From positions 1 to 8,729 of the forward strand of contig DDSL01000090.1 of the NCBI GenBank assembly GCA_002343825.1: a stretch of 8,729 bases of DNA, read 5' to 3'. The position numbers were made by a program, and so were the translations under genes. Positions 1 to 6,805 of this stretch are shown one piece after another (positions within the stretch are counted from its first letter, which is position 1; each line of letters starts with the position of its first letter). Origin of the DNA: Chthonomonas sp. UBA2391. GTDB lineage: Bacteria > Armatimonadota > Fimbriimonadia > Fimbriimonadales > Fimbriimonadaceae. The notes under the pieces were generated by a model. That model made no database searches. It saw nothing but the letters and a program-made list of their open reading frames with translations, and had not been told where the DNA came from.

Positions 1-552
1 CTGATCCCTTTGCTGTGCCTGCTGGCAAGTCTCCAAGCTTGCGGATCCTCCAAGACCGAAACACAAGGGCCCCCCTCAAACCCCAACCCAGTCCCTCCCG
101 CCGCCGAACCCCGGGCTGTACAGGTCGAAGACGCCAACCTCACCCAGCGCGATGAGCAACGCAAGGTTCAGTGGAAACTCAAGAGCGAGTCGGCTCTGCT
201 GACCTACGCCGAAGGGGGTAAAGCTCAGGGAGAATTGACCACGGTCCGGGGAGAACTCTATCAAAAGGACCAGCTTGCTTCCACTTTTGAGAGTGAGAAG
301 GGCTTCGCCGACCAGCGGACCAGCGATCTCCGCCTCGTTGGCGAGGTCGCCGTCACGAGCAAGGAGCAAGGGCTCGTTCTCTCTGCGGAGACCGTCCGAT
401 GGATCCCGGGTCGGGAACTCATCGAAGCCAAGGGTGCGGTTGAAATTCGCGGCGCGGATTATCGGATCGGGCCGTTTCCGGTCCTCCTTGCGACCCCCGA
501 CCTCAAGCAATTCGGAACACCCGACCGGTTCCCAGGAACCTCTCAAGGATGA
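1..552 (+). CDS. lptC: LptC-like LPS export lipoprotein (5' partial)
   Basis: The reading frame is open to the first base of the window, so the true start lies upstream; an in-frame TTG at 10 is available but would cut the signal peptide short. The visible N-terminus is a hydrophobic stretch ending in the lipobox L-Q-A-C (Cys is visible codon 14, bases 40-42), followed by G-S-S and a Pro/Asn-rich linker, as in a lipid-anchored protein. The rest (about codons 40-165) is rich in short beta strands with the LptC pattern: a 'W-x-L-x-S-E-x-A' strand, then 'G-x-L-x-x-V-x-G-x-L-Y', then 'D-L-R-L-V-G-E-V-A-V' and a 'L-S-A-E-T-V-R-W' strand. LptC receives LPS from LptB2FG and hands it to LptA. Position directly before LptA-like and LptB genes, with a 4-base ATGA overlap to the next gene, supports the call. 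The family call is from pattern and context; sequence identity in LptC is always low. Confidence 0.8.
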   Translation: MIPLLCLLASLQACGSSKTETQGPPSNPNPVPPAAEPRAVQVEDANLTQRDEQRKVQWKLKSESALLTYAEGGKAQGELTTVRGELYQKDQLASTFESEKGFADQRTSDLRLVGEVAVTSKEQGLVLSAETVRWIPGRELIEAKGAVEIRGADYRIGPFPVLLATPDLKQFGTPDRFPGTSQG

Positions 553-1637
553 AGTCACGCCTCGCTCTCTTGATTCTTGCCGCCGCCGTTCCCATCGGGG
601 CGCAAACGCCGACCGTCCAGTACCAAGACGACCAGGCCAACATGGCCCTGGCGGGCTTTACGAGCTGGAAATTCTCCTTTCAAGATGCCGAAACCATTCG
701 CTTTGAAGGACGCGGCAATCCCGCGACCGGCTCGTGGAAGAAGCAGGGTCTGCGGGCGGAGTCCAATGAGATGGCCGGACTCGCACGTCGCGAAAATGCC
801 GGGTTGTTTCGTCTCGTCGAGGGAACCCTGAAGGGGGCGGTCAAGATCTTCCTGAAACCCGCCGAAATCGAAACCATCGTCTCTGCCGATCAAGCCATCC
901 TGAAGGAGAAAGGCGATTCGAGCCAGGTCACACTTACGGGGGCCACGACGGTCCGAAGAACGGGCTCAACCGCGAGTTCGCGCGGGAGGACCACCGAAAC
1001 CTTGACCGTCACCGGAACTGGAGCCACGCTGGACCTCGCAACGCTCACTCGCCCGAATCGAGATCCGCTCCGGGAAATCAACTTCAAGGGACCAGTGAAG
1101 GTCACTCGGACCGCCCAGACCGCGTTGCGTCAGGGCGGCCAAGAGGGAAGCGACCTCACCCTCTCGGGCCCGTCGTTGGTGTTTCTGAATGCGGACCAGA
1201 AGATCCTCGTGCCGGGGGCGATCCAGGTCGAGGGATCGAGCACGGCGAGCGGAAAGCCGGCCACCCAATTCACCTTGAGGGGGAGCCGCGGCGAGGTCAC
1301 GCTCTATCCCAGCCAAGACCGGGCCGATTTTCCGATCGCCCTGGCCGAGGTTTCGGGCCGAGTTCGCATCACGCTCGACACCACCAAGGAGGTCCAATCG
1401 GGGCAGACGGTCCCTGTCAAGCTGATCGGAGAAGCCGATTCGCTTCGGTTTGACGACAAAAAACGGACGCTCCGGCTCTTAGGGAACGTTGTCCTCAGCG
1501 GATCGGATACCCTCATGGCCGGGCGAATCACCGTCCGGGAGGCCCTCGTGACTCTCAACGAAAAACGGGAAATCGTGGAGATCGAGATGACCGGTGACCC
1601 CGGCGAGGCCCAATACGAGGAGAAGCGGAAGCCATGA
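549..1637 (+). CDS. lptA: LptA/OstA-like periplasmic LPS transport protein, long form
   Basis: The protein has 362 residues. It starts with a Sec signal peptide (M-K-S-R, then a hydrophobic run to about residue 18, with a likely cut after P-I-G-A). The mature part is almost entirely beta-type sequence, with repeated strands such as 'V-T-L-T-G-A-T-T-V' (about 120-135), 'L-T-V-T-G-T-G-A' and, near the C-terminus, an OstA-like block of the type 'G-E-A-D-S-L-R-F-D-D-K-K-R-T-L-R-L-L-G-N-V' followed by 'G-R-I-T-V'. LptA forms the periplasmic beta-jellyroll bridge along which LPS slides towards LptD. The E. coli protein is about 185 residues, so this one is roughly double; it may hold two or more jellyroll domains, or fuse LptA with extra LptC-like strands. 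ATGA overlaps at both ends tie it to the lptC-like and lptB genes. The domain family is fairly sure from context and pattern; the exact role (LptA versus a second LptC) is inferred. Confidence 0.75.
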   Translation: MKSRLALLILAAAVPIGAQTPTVQYQDDQANMALAGFTSWKFSFQDAETIRFEGRGNPATGSWKKQGLRAESNEMAGLARRENAGLFRLVEGTLKGAVKIFLKPAEIETIVSADQAILKEKGDSSQVTLTGATTVRRTGSTASSRGRTTETLTVTGTGATLDLATLTRPNRDPLREINFKGPVKVTRTAQTALRQGGQEGSDLTLSGPSLVFLNADQKILVPGAIQVEGSSTASGKPATQFTLRGSRGEVTLYPSQDRADFPIALAEVSGRVRITLDTTKEVQSGQTVPVKLIGEADSLRFDDKKRTLRLLGNVVLSGSDTLMAGRITVREALVTLNEKREIVEIEMTGDPGEAQYEEKRKP

Positions 1638-2368
1638 AGATCACGGCCGATGGACTCATCAAGGAGTACAAAAAGCGCCGGGTCGTGAACGGGGTCAGCG
1701 TGGAGATCTCGACCGGTGAGATCGTCGGCCTTCTCGGTCCGAACGGAGCCGGCAAAACCACCACATTCTATATGGTGACCGGACTCGTAAAGCCTAACTC
1801 GGGGGTTGTCCGGCTTGATGAACGAGAAATCACCCATTGGCCGATGTACAAACGGGCCCGCGCGGGGATCGGCTATCTACCCCAAGAGACGAGCGTTTTC
1901 CGCCGGATCAGCGTGGCCGACAATATCCGCTTGGTCATGGAGATGGCGGGCAAAAGCAAGCGAGAAATCGACCAAAAGATCGAAGAGCTCGCCGAAGAAC
2001 TCCATATCAAGCGGATCCTCGACCGCCAGGCGGGAGTGCTCTCGGGTGGGGAACGTCGGCGGGTCGAAATCGCCCGCGCGATGGCCACCGAGCCTCACTT
2101 CATCCTGTTGGACGAGCCTTTCACTGGGATTGACCCCGTGACGATTGAGGAGATCCAAGAGATCATCCACCGCCTCAAGCATCGAGGCATCGGGATCCTG
2201 ATCACCGACCACAATGTCGGCGCGACCCTGCGCATCACCGACCGGAACTACATCCTGATCGATGGTGAGATCGTCTTGCGTGGGAACGCAGCCGAGATCA
2301 CGGCCAATGAGCAGGTTCGCAAGCGCTATCTGGGGCAACAGTTCGAAGGGGGCGACCTCGAAGGGTGA
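1634..2368 (+). CDS. lptB: LPS export ABC transporter ATP-binding protein LptB
   Basis: This is a 244-residue ABC ATPase, close to the 241 residues of E. coli LptB. All motifs are intact: Walker A G-P-N-G-A-G-K-T-T (35-43), Q-loop G-Y-L-P-Q-E (Q84) followed by S-V-F-R-R-I-S-V-x-D-N typical of LptB, signature L-S-G-G-E-R-R-R-V-E-I-A-R-A (136-149), Walker B F-I-L-L-D-E-P (156-162, catalytic E161), D-loop G-I-D-P, and H-loop T-D-H (H193). The E-R-R-R-V-E-I-A-R form of the signature and the F-R-R after the Q-loop separate LptB from general ABC ATPases such as LivG. It powers LPS extraction from the inner membrane as a dimer under LptF/LptG. The ATG at 1634 overlaps the preceding stop, and its own stop overlaps the permease start, so all three proteins should be made in step. 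Confidence 0.97.
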   Translation: MKITADGLIKEYKKRRVVNGVSVEISTGEIVGLLGPNGAGKTTTFYMVTGLVKPNSGVVRLDEREITHWPMYKRARAGIGYLPQETSVFRRISVADNIRLVMEMAGKSKREIDQKIEELAEELHIKRILDRQAGVLSGGERRRVEIARAMATEPHFILLDEPFTGIDPVTIEEIQEIIHRLKHRGIGILITDHNVGATLRITDRNYILIDGEIVLRGNAAEITANEQVRKRYLGQQFEGGDLEG

Positions 2369-3501
2369 CCCAGCGACTCGATCGCCTGATCTTTCGCGAA
2401 GTCCTCGGCCCCTGGATCTTTGGGGTCGCGATCTTTACTGCGCTGATCATGGCCGGGAGCTTCCTTTTCAAGCTCACCGACTATGTGGTGAAGGGGATCT
2501 CGTTTGCCACGATCGCTGAATTGACGGTGCTACTTCTGCCCGGGATTATGGCCAAGACCTTCCCGATGGCGGTGCTCTTGGGTTGTCTTTTGAGCTTTGG
2601 TCGGCTGAGCAGCGATAGCGAAATCGTGGCGATGCGGGCGAGCGGAACGAGCCTCTGGCGAATCATGTTGCCGGTCGGAGTCTTCGGTTTGGGCGTCAGC
2701 CTGCTTGCGTTTTTCTTCAACGAGATGGTCGTCCCTTCGGCGGCCTTGCGTGCGACTGCGATCCAGCAACAGATCGTCACCCAGCTCGACCGAAGCTCCA
2801 GTCAGCCCACCAGTTATCCCATTTTCGATAGCAAAAGCGGTCGGCTTGTGGCCCAGGTCATGGCGCGAAACTTTAGCATTGCCGAGCGAAGTCTGACTGG
2901 CGTCACGATCACGGTCTTCGACGAAAAGCAGCAACCCAGCTTCGTGATGCTGGCTCCCAGGCTTGTTTTTGAACTGGTCGATGGCAAGCTCGACCGGGAG
3001 AACGGATGGCGGCTGGAGGGCGGTAGTACGGTGCTGAGTGCCGACGGTCAGCAGTACTTGGCAAGTTCGGGAGATCTCTGGCCCCGAGAAGTCCCGAAGC
3101 TTGAGGCCAGCCCCGACGACATGGTCGCGTTGAATCTGAAGGACCTCGACGCCTTTAGCATGGCAGCGATGCGCGAGCAGATCGCCACCGCACGACGCAA
3201 CGGAGTGGAGCCTAAGCAGATCGCCAACTTGGAGTACGGCTACTGGAACAAACTGACCGTTCCGGCCGCGGCTTTGATCTATGCCCTTGTGGGAGCCCCC
3301 CTCGGGATCCGCAACCACCGTACCGGGGCCGCCGCCGGATTCTGGCTCTCTGTCATCATCATCTTTGGATACATGATGCTGGCAAATTTCATGGCAATCA
3401 CGGCGCAGGGCGGCAAGATTCCTGCCTGGATGGCAAGCTTCACCCCCTTGGTGATCGGACTCGTGGTCGCCGTGGTGACCATTCATCGTAAGAATAGTTA
3501 G
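2365..3501 (+). CDS. LptF/LptG family LPS export permease (YjgP/YjgQ)
   Basis: This is a 378-residue permease with the six-helix layout of the family: TM1 about 15-35, TM2 about 53-76, TM3 about 100-121, then a periplasmic domain of about 165 residues rich in beta strands, then TM4 about 297-314, TM5 about 325-347 and TM6 about 355-374. The conserved cytoplasmic loop after TM2, S-D-S-E-I-V-A-M-R-A-S-G (83-94), is the coupling-region signature of LptF/LptG. The length matches the usual 350-390. The start is GTG at 2365, inside a GTGA overlap with the lptB stop. With LptB it forms the extraction complex that lifts LPS out of the inner membrane. Only one family member is visible. I cannot say whether it corresponds to LptF or LptG, so I give no symbol. 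Confidence 0.93.
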   Translation: MTQRLDRLIFREVLGPWIFGVAIFTALIMAGSFLFKLTDYVVKGISFATIAELTVLLLPGIMAKTFPMAVLLGCLLSFGRLSSDSEIVAMRASGTSLWRIMLPVGVFGLGVSLLAFFFNEMVVPSAALRATAIQQQIVTQLDRSSSQPTSYPIFDSKSGRLVAQVMARNFSIAERSLTGVTITVFDEKQQPSFVMLAPRLVFELVDGKLDRENGWRLEGGSTVLSADGQQYLASSGDLWPREVPKLEASPDDMVALNLKDLDAFSMAAMREQIATARRNGVEPKQIANLEYGYWNKLTVPAAALIYALVGAPLGIRNHRTGAAAGFWLSVIIIFGYMMLANFMAITAQGGKIPAWMASFTPLVIGLVVAVVTIHRKNS

Positions 3502-3504
3502 CCC

Positions 3505-5022
3505 GTGGATTTCACCAGCGCCGCCTTCGTATTTTTGCTTTGTCTGGCCGGGGCCCTGATCGCCTTTGTGGCCGACAATCTCGGGCGGCACCTCGGCAAG
3601 AATCGCAAGTCGTTATTCGGACTACGCCCGCGTCATACCGCGACCCTGCTCACCACCGGGGCGGGATTCTTGGTGCCTCTTCTGACGGTGTTCCTCGTGA
3701 CCGTGGCCAGCCGCGATCTCCGGACGATCCTTGTCGAGGGAACCAACCTGATCAAGCGCCGGGACCTCGCCGAACAACAAGCCGCGCAATCGACCGCCGA
3801 TCTGGAAAAAACCACCCAGCGGCTCACCACTGTTCAACAAAAAGCCGAGGCCGAAACCAAGAAAGCCGCCGCCGCCGAAAAGCTCAGCCGAGCCTCCGAA
3901 CAGCGCCTTTCGACCGCGACCAAAGAGCTGGAGAATCGGCGCACCGAGGTCAAAAAGCTCCTTACCCAAGCCAGTGCGCTTCGGGAAACCCTGGCCGGTT
4001 TGCGCCGATCGCTCGATACGAGCAAGCGCAGCCTGGACCAAAGCCGCCGTCAACTCCGCGATAGCCAAGCCAAAAATGCATCGCTCGTCAAAGAAAGCAA
4101 GGACCTGGATTCGAGGATCAAGTACATCAATTCCGAACTGGAGCGAAGCTATGAGCAGGCCCGGACCTTGGACCAAGATCTCCAACAAAAGGAAAAGCTC
4201 TTGGGCGAACTCAGCACCAAGATCGAGCAGCTTGAAGGAGAGCGAGTCATTGCGACCCAAGAGTTGGAGCGCGTGGCCCGGCAGTTTGGCGCCGAGCTCG
4301 AACGAGTGAAGCTGGACCTGGACCAAAAGCGTAGCGAACTCGACGGGCTCAACGTCGCGGCCAAAGAACTGGAGCAGGGCCTTTTGCTGACTCGAATGGT
4401 CAACATCATCTTCGCCCGCAACGAAGAAGTGGCCCGAGTCGTGGTCCCGGCTAGGGTCACCCCCGAACAGGCTCGGGGCTATGTTGCCAATGCCCTTCGC
4501 GACGCCGCCGCGGTGGCTGAGGCACGAGGTGCGCGGGGCAAGGGAACCAGCCGTGCGGCGGCGTTTTTGGATATCAACGAATCCGTCACCGCCGAAGCCC
4601 AGCGCGAAGAACTCGCCCGGCAGATCACCAACCAGCCCGAACCCAAACTCATCATCCTGACCGCCCTTTGGAACAGCTTCGAAGGGGAAACGACGGGAGT
4701 TCGCGGCACCGTCTTCGATAACCGCCTGATCTATCGGGAGGGGGATCTTATCACCGAGATCCGAGTCGATGGTTCGGCCAGCGACGACGCGGTTTTGGGC
4801 ACCCTCCGCCGACTCGTCACCGTCAACTTGGCCGACAAGATCCGCCGCGACGGAGTGATCCCGGTGGCCGGGAGCAACCAGGCCGGGGAAGTCACGCTCG
4901 AAGAACTGCTCCGCTTGACTCGTGACGTCCGGGCCGAAGACCGCCAGATTCGGGTTCAGATTCTTGCCCGCCAAGAGATCCGCGCCGCCGGTCCGGTGAG
5001 GATCGTCTTTAGACTCCGATGA
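3505..5022 (+). CDS. DUF3084 membrane-anchored coiled-coil protein
   Basis: The protein has 505 residues and starts at GTG 3505, three bases after the permease stop; no clear Shine-Dalgarno is seen, so coupling to the permease is likely. Two N-terminal membrane helices (about 5-26 and 46-68) flank a short cytoplasmic-type loop with R-K-S-L-F-G-L-R-P-R-H-T-A (34-46), the hallmark I associate with DUF3084. A long charged segment rich in Glu, Lys, Gln and Leu (about 74-295) reads as a continuous coiled coil, with many K-E-L, Q-L-R and L-E-R heptad-like runs. A folded C-terminal part (about 296-505) holds alternating Val/Ile strands, for example 'E-V-A-R-V-V-V-P-A' and a closing 'P-V-R-I-V-F-R-L-R'. 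The function of the family is unknown to me. The topology suggests a rod projecting from the inner membrane, and the ATGA overlap with the next gene places it firmly in the Lpt operon. An LPS-transport or envelope role is inferred from context only. Confidence 0.85.
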   Translation: MDFTSAAFVFLLCLAGALIAFVADNLGRHLGKNRKSLFGLRPRHTATLLTTGAGFLVPLLTVFLVTVASRDLRTILVEGTNLIKRRDLAEQQAAQSTADLEKTTQRLTTVQQKAEAETKKAAAAEKLSRASEQRLSTATKELENRRTEVKKLLTQASALRETLAGLRRSLDTSKRSLDQSRRQLRDSQAKNASLVKESKDLDSRIKYINSELERSYEQARTLDQDLQQKEKLLGELSTKIEQLEGERVIATQELERVARQFGAELERVKLDLDQKRSELDGLNVAAKELEQGLLLTRMVNIIFARNEEVARVVVPARVTPEQARGYVANALRDAAAVAEARGARGKGTSRAAAFLDINESVTAEAQREELARQITNQPEPKLIILTALWNSFEGETTGVRGTVFDNRLIYREGDLITEIRVDGSASDDAVLGTLRRLVTVNLADKIRRDGVIPVAGSNQAGEVTLEELLRLTRDVRAEDRQIRVQILARQEIRAAGPVRIVFRLR

Positions 5023-5444
5023 GCGTTCTTAACACCAAGACCGTTTTGGCCATCGACCCCGGAAGCAGCAAGGTCGGGATGGCCTTGGTGCGCCGCACCG
5101 CAAGTCGGGAGAGTGAAGTGCTATGGCGAGCCATTGCCACCACCGAAGACCTGGAAGTCCATGTGGACGCGGCCCGCGCTGTGGAACCCTTCTCGATGGT
5201 GATCATCGGGAATGGTACGAGAAGCAAAGAGACGGTTCGGCGGTTGCGGGATCACCTTCCGAGCGTCGGCATGCTGGTCGTCGATGAGAAAGAGACCAGC
5301 CTGAACGCCCGCGAAAGGTATTGGGAGCACAACCCTCGCCGCGGATGGCGTCGTTTGCTCCCGGCCTCGCTCCAAACTCCGCCCGTTCCGGTCGACGACT
5401 TCGTGGCCGTCATCCTCGCCGAGCGGGTCCTGCTCGACGAGTAG
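5019..5444 (+). CDS. YqgF/RuvX-like RNase H-fold protein
   Basis: This is a 141-residue protein with the layout of the YqgF/RuvX group of RNase H-fold nucleases. It has an N-terminal strand with the catalytic-type motif A-I-D-P-G-S-S-K-V-G (11-20, D13), a central strand V-I-I-G-N-G-T-R-S (61-69), a V-V-D-E-K-E-T-S motif (87-94, E90) that matches the V-D-E-R-x-T-T/S of YqgF, and a C-terminal V-D-D-F-V-A-V-I-L-A (125-134) supplying the last acidic residues. E. coli YqgF is about 138 residues and helps process the 5' end of pre-16S rRNA. The G-N-G-T form of the middle motif recalls the YqgF domain of Tex, so it may be a divergent subfamily and not the main RuvX. The ATG lies in an ATGA overlap with the DUF3084 stop. 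It is the last gene of the operon; the opposing gene follows after 223 bases. Confidence 0.75.
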   Translation: MSVLNTKTVLAIDPGSSKVGMALVRRTASRESEVLWRAIATTEDLEVHVDAARAVEPFSMVIIGNGTRSKETVRRLRDHLPSVGMLVVDEKETSLNARERYWEHNPRRGWRRLLPASLQTPPVPVDDFVAVILAERVLLDE

Positions 5445-5474
5445 ACGGCTCGGTCGCGGTCGAAGAGATCGAGA

Positions 5475-5526
5475 ATCTCGGGGAGCTATGGTGGAGCTAA
5501 AAGATCTCGGGGAGCGATGGTGGAGC
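5475..5526 (+). repeat. Two direct 23-bp repeats, 29-bp period
   Basis: Bases 5475-5497 and 5504-5526 are identical except at one position (T against G at 5487/5516). Both begin ATCTCGGGGAGC and end ATGGTGGAGC. A third, weaker copy of the core (GGGGAGC, then TTGGTGGA) lies at 5531-5546. They sit just after the end of the YqgF-like gene. With only two good copies and a 6-base gap this is not a CRISPR array. Confidence 0.85.
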
Positions 5527-5607
5527 AGTTGGGGAGCATTGGTGGATTTCTTGCCTTAAAATCTCTCCCATTGCGCCCCCATCGCTCCGCTACTGCTCCC
5601 CGAGATC
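5503..5607. repeat. Long imperfect inverted repeat between convergent genes
   Basis: GATCTCGGGGAGC at 5503-5515 has a perfect 13-base reverse complement at 5595-5607. The match continues inward with mismatches (roughly three in four positions match by my hand alignment) to about 5546 and 5564, leaving a short loop around TTCTTGCCTTAAAA. A further degraded copy of the unit in the inverted orientation lies at 5611-5631. Transcripts from either side could fold into a large hairpin. Lying between two convergent gene ends, it may work as a two-way transcription barrier, but it lacks the T tract of a standard intrinsic terminator. The whole 5445-5667 gap shows no gene. Confidence 0.7.
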
Positions 5608-5667
5608 CCTATCTCTCCCACCGCTCCCCCTGGCCTTCAAACCCCCACCATTCCCCACAATTCCGCG

Positions 5668-6738
5668 CTATCCCTTTCGCCGCCGGCGAAGCATCGCGGC
5701 AACCCCCAGCCCGAGCGCGGCCAGCGTCCCCGGTTCGGGGACGGGGTTTGCGCGGAGGACATATCGTTCGTTCTGGTTAGTTCCGTAGTAACCGCGAATG
5801 TACAACTGGTCTGTTACGGGGTCAAGAAGCACCGAGCTTTGGTTAAAGTTAGCCGGGACGCCTTCCAGAGTTTCGCGAATTGGGTACCAGCCCTTTGTGT
5901 CGGCAAAGTAGTAGGAGCCAGCATAGAGTAGAGCCAGCCTGGAGTTTGAGATAGCCACGCCTTCGAACCAGTCGGTTGGTTGCACCATATCGCCACCCAG
6001 TTCCGGAGAGACCGTCCCGTCTCCGTAAGCAATGTGGACGTCGCCGCCGAGGTTGCGCGTGATCAAGACGTCGTCATGATCGTTCATGGCGTCGGTCCAC
6101 GCCTGACCGTTGATCCCGATCCCTTCGACCACGCCATTTCTCATTCGGCCAATCGCATGGTCGGCAAGGCTGTCGTTGCCGCTGCCTCGGAACAGAATCG
6201 TTCCCTTACTGTTCGCAGCGATCGCGACGGTCCTTTTGTCCCAGCTGTATTCTCGGGTTTCCTGCGTACGAACATTGTAGGCATATCCAACCAAGAACAC
6301 GTCCGGGTTGCCGACCGTGGGGATGCCACCAGCGACCCAGTCGCCCCCAGCCACAGTGATTCCAGGTCGGATGCTGGAAGTGGAACTCATTGGAGCTAAA
6401 AGTGCCTGGTTCCCGTAAAGGTACCCAGAAACCCTGTTGGTCGCGCCGGCGCTAGGTAACCAGGTTGCAGGATGAAACTCCCCAGCCCCCAGCGTCTCAA
6501 TCCGCACGTCTCGCTTCCCGGTCTCGGCCGAGAGATCTCGCCACCGGTTGCCGTCGTAGTAAAGGTTCTTGTTGTCGCGCCTGATGGCACTAAGTTTCCC
6601 CCCTCGTGCCGAATAGATTCCCTTCAGTGGCGTCCCGGAAGGGTCCAAGACCTGCCCCTCCACCCGAAACCTAGGCCCACCTGCGTGACTGTTAAGACAA
6701 TTTAACAAAAGAACCGCAAAAACTGCACTGCATTTCAT
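5668..6738 (-). CDS. PEP-CTERM sorting-domain secreted protein
   Basis: This is a 356-residue protein when started at the ATG whose first base is 6738. The frame is open upstream to 6870, but this start places a good Sec signal peptide (M-K-C-S, hydrophobic to about residue 15, then N-S-H-A-G) at the N-terminus, whereas the longer form would bury it behind a basic leader. No strong Shine-Dalgarno is visible. The C-terminus is a textbook PEP-CTERM signal: V-P-E-P-G-T (about 333-338), a short hydrophobic helix, and R-R-R-R-K-G at the end. Such proteins are processed by an exosortase and released or anchored at the outer surface. The body has repeated short strand-rich segments with aromatic pairs (L-Y-Y-D-G, S-Y-Y-F-A-D) and 'A-I-G-R-M-R-N-G-V-V-E-G-I-G' stretches, reminiscent of a beta-propeller or HAF-type repeat; that fold is inferred. 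By eye the base composition is less GC-rich than in the operon. Function unknown. Confidence 0.85.
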   Translation of the reverse strand: MKCSAVFAVLLLNCLNSHAGGPRFRVEGQVLDPSGTPLKGIYSARGGKLSAIRRDNKNLYYDGNRWRDLSAETGKRDVRIETLGAGEFHPATWLPSAGATNRVSGYLYGNQALLAPMSSTSSIRPGITVAGGDWVAGGIPTVGNPDVFLVGYAYNVRTQETREYSWDKRTVAIAANSKGTILFRGSGNDSLADHAIGRMRNGVVEGIGINGQAWTDAMNDHDDVLITRNLGGDVHIAYGDGTVSPELGGDMVQPTDWFEGVAISNSRLALLYAGSYYFADTKGWYPIRETLEGVPANFNQSSVLLDPVTDQLYIRGYYGTNQNERYVLRANPVPEPGTLAALGLGVAAMLRRRRKG

Positions 6739-6805
6739 CAGATCTATGTTACATTGAAAACGGCCCAATGAGACTAGCAATTTTCTGAGGGCAAGTAAAA
6801 AACAC
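6739..6805. other. Divergent intergenic gap, AT-rich
   Basis: This 67-base gap separates the starts of two divergent secreted-protein genes, so promoters for both should lie here or overlap the coding starts. A TTGAAA (6754-6759) is the only -35-like hexamer I see on the + strand, and no convincing -10 lies at the right distance. GAGGG at 6787-6791 is a possible but rather distant (14-base) Shine-Dalgarno for the + strand ATG at 6806. Confidence 0.3.

Noticed and set aside
2530..3591. Long - strand frame of 353 codons opposite the permease
   Set aside because: Antisense shadow; His/Asp/Gly-rich translation without membrane segments or motifs, while the + strand shows LptF/G signatures.
3622..4974. 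Long - strand frame of 450 codons opposite the DUF3084 gene
   Set aside because: It is the antisense shadow of a GC-rich, coiled-coil coding region; its translation is low-complexity Phe/Leu/Gly with no domain, and the + strand gene fits the operon chain.
5465..5479. Small hairpin GAGAT/ATCTC after the YqgF-like gene as a terminator
   Set aside because: Only a 5-bp AT-containing stem with no T tract.
5475..5550. Possible CRISPR array
   Set aside because: Only two good repeat copies, a 6-base gap in place of spacers, and the units reappear in inverted orientation.
5517..5780. Short + strand frame across the convergent gap
   Set aside because: It translates the inverted repeat and the antisense of the PEP-CTERM tail; Ser/Pro/Arg-rich with no coding features.
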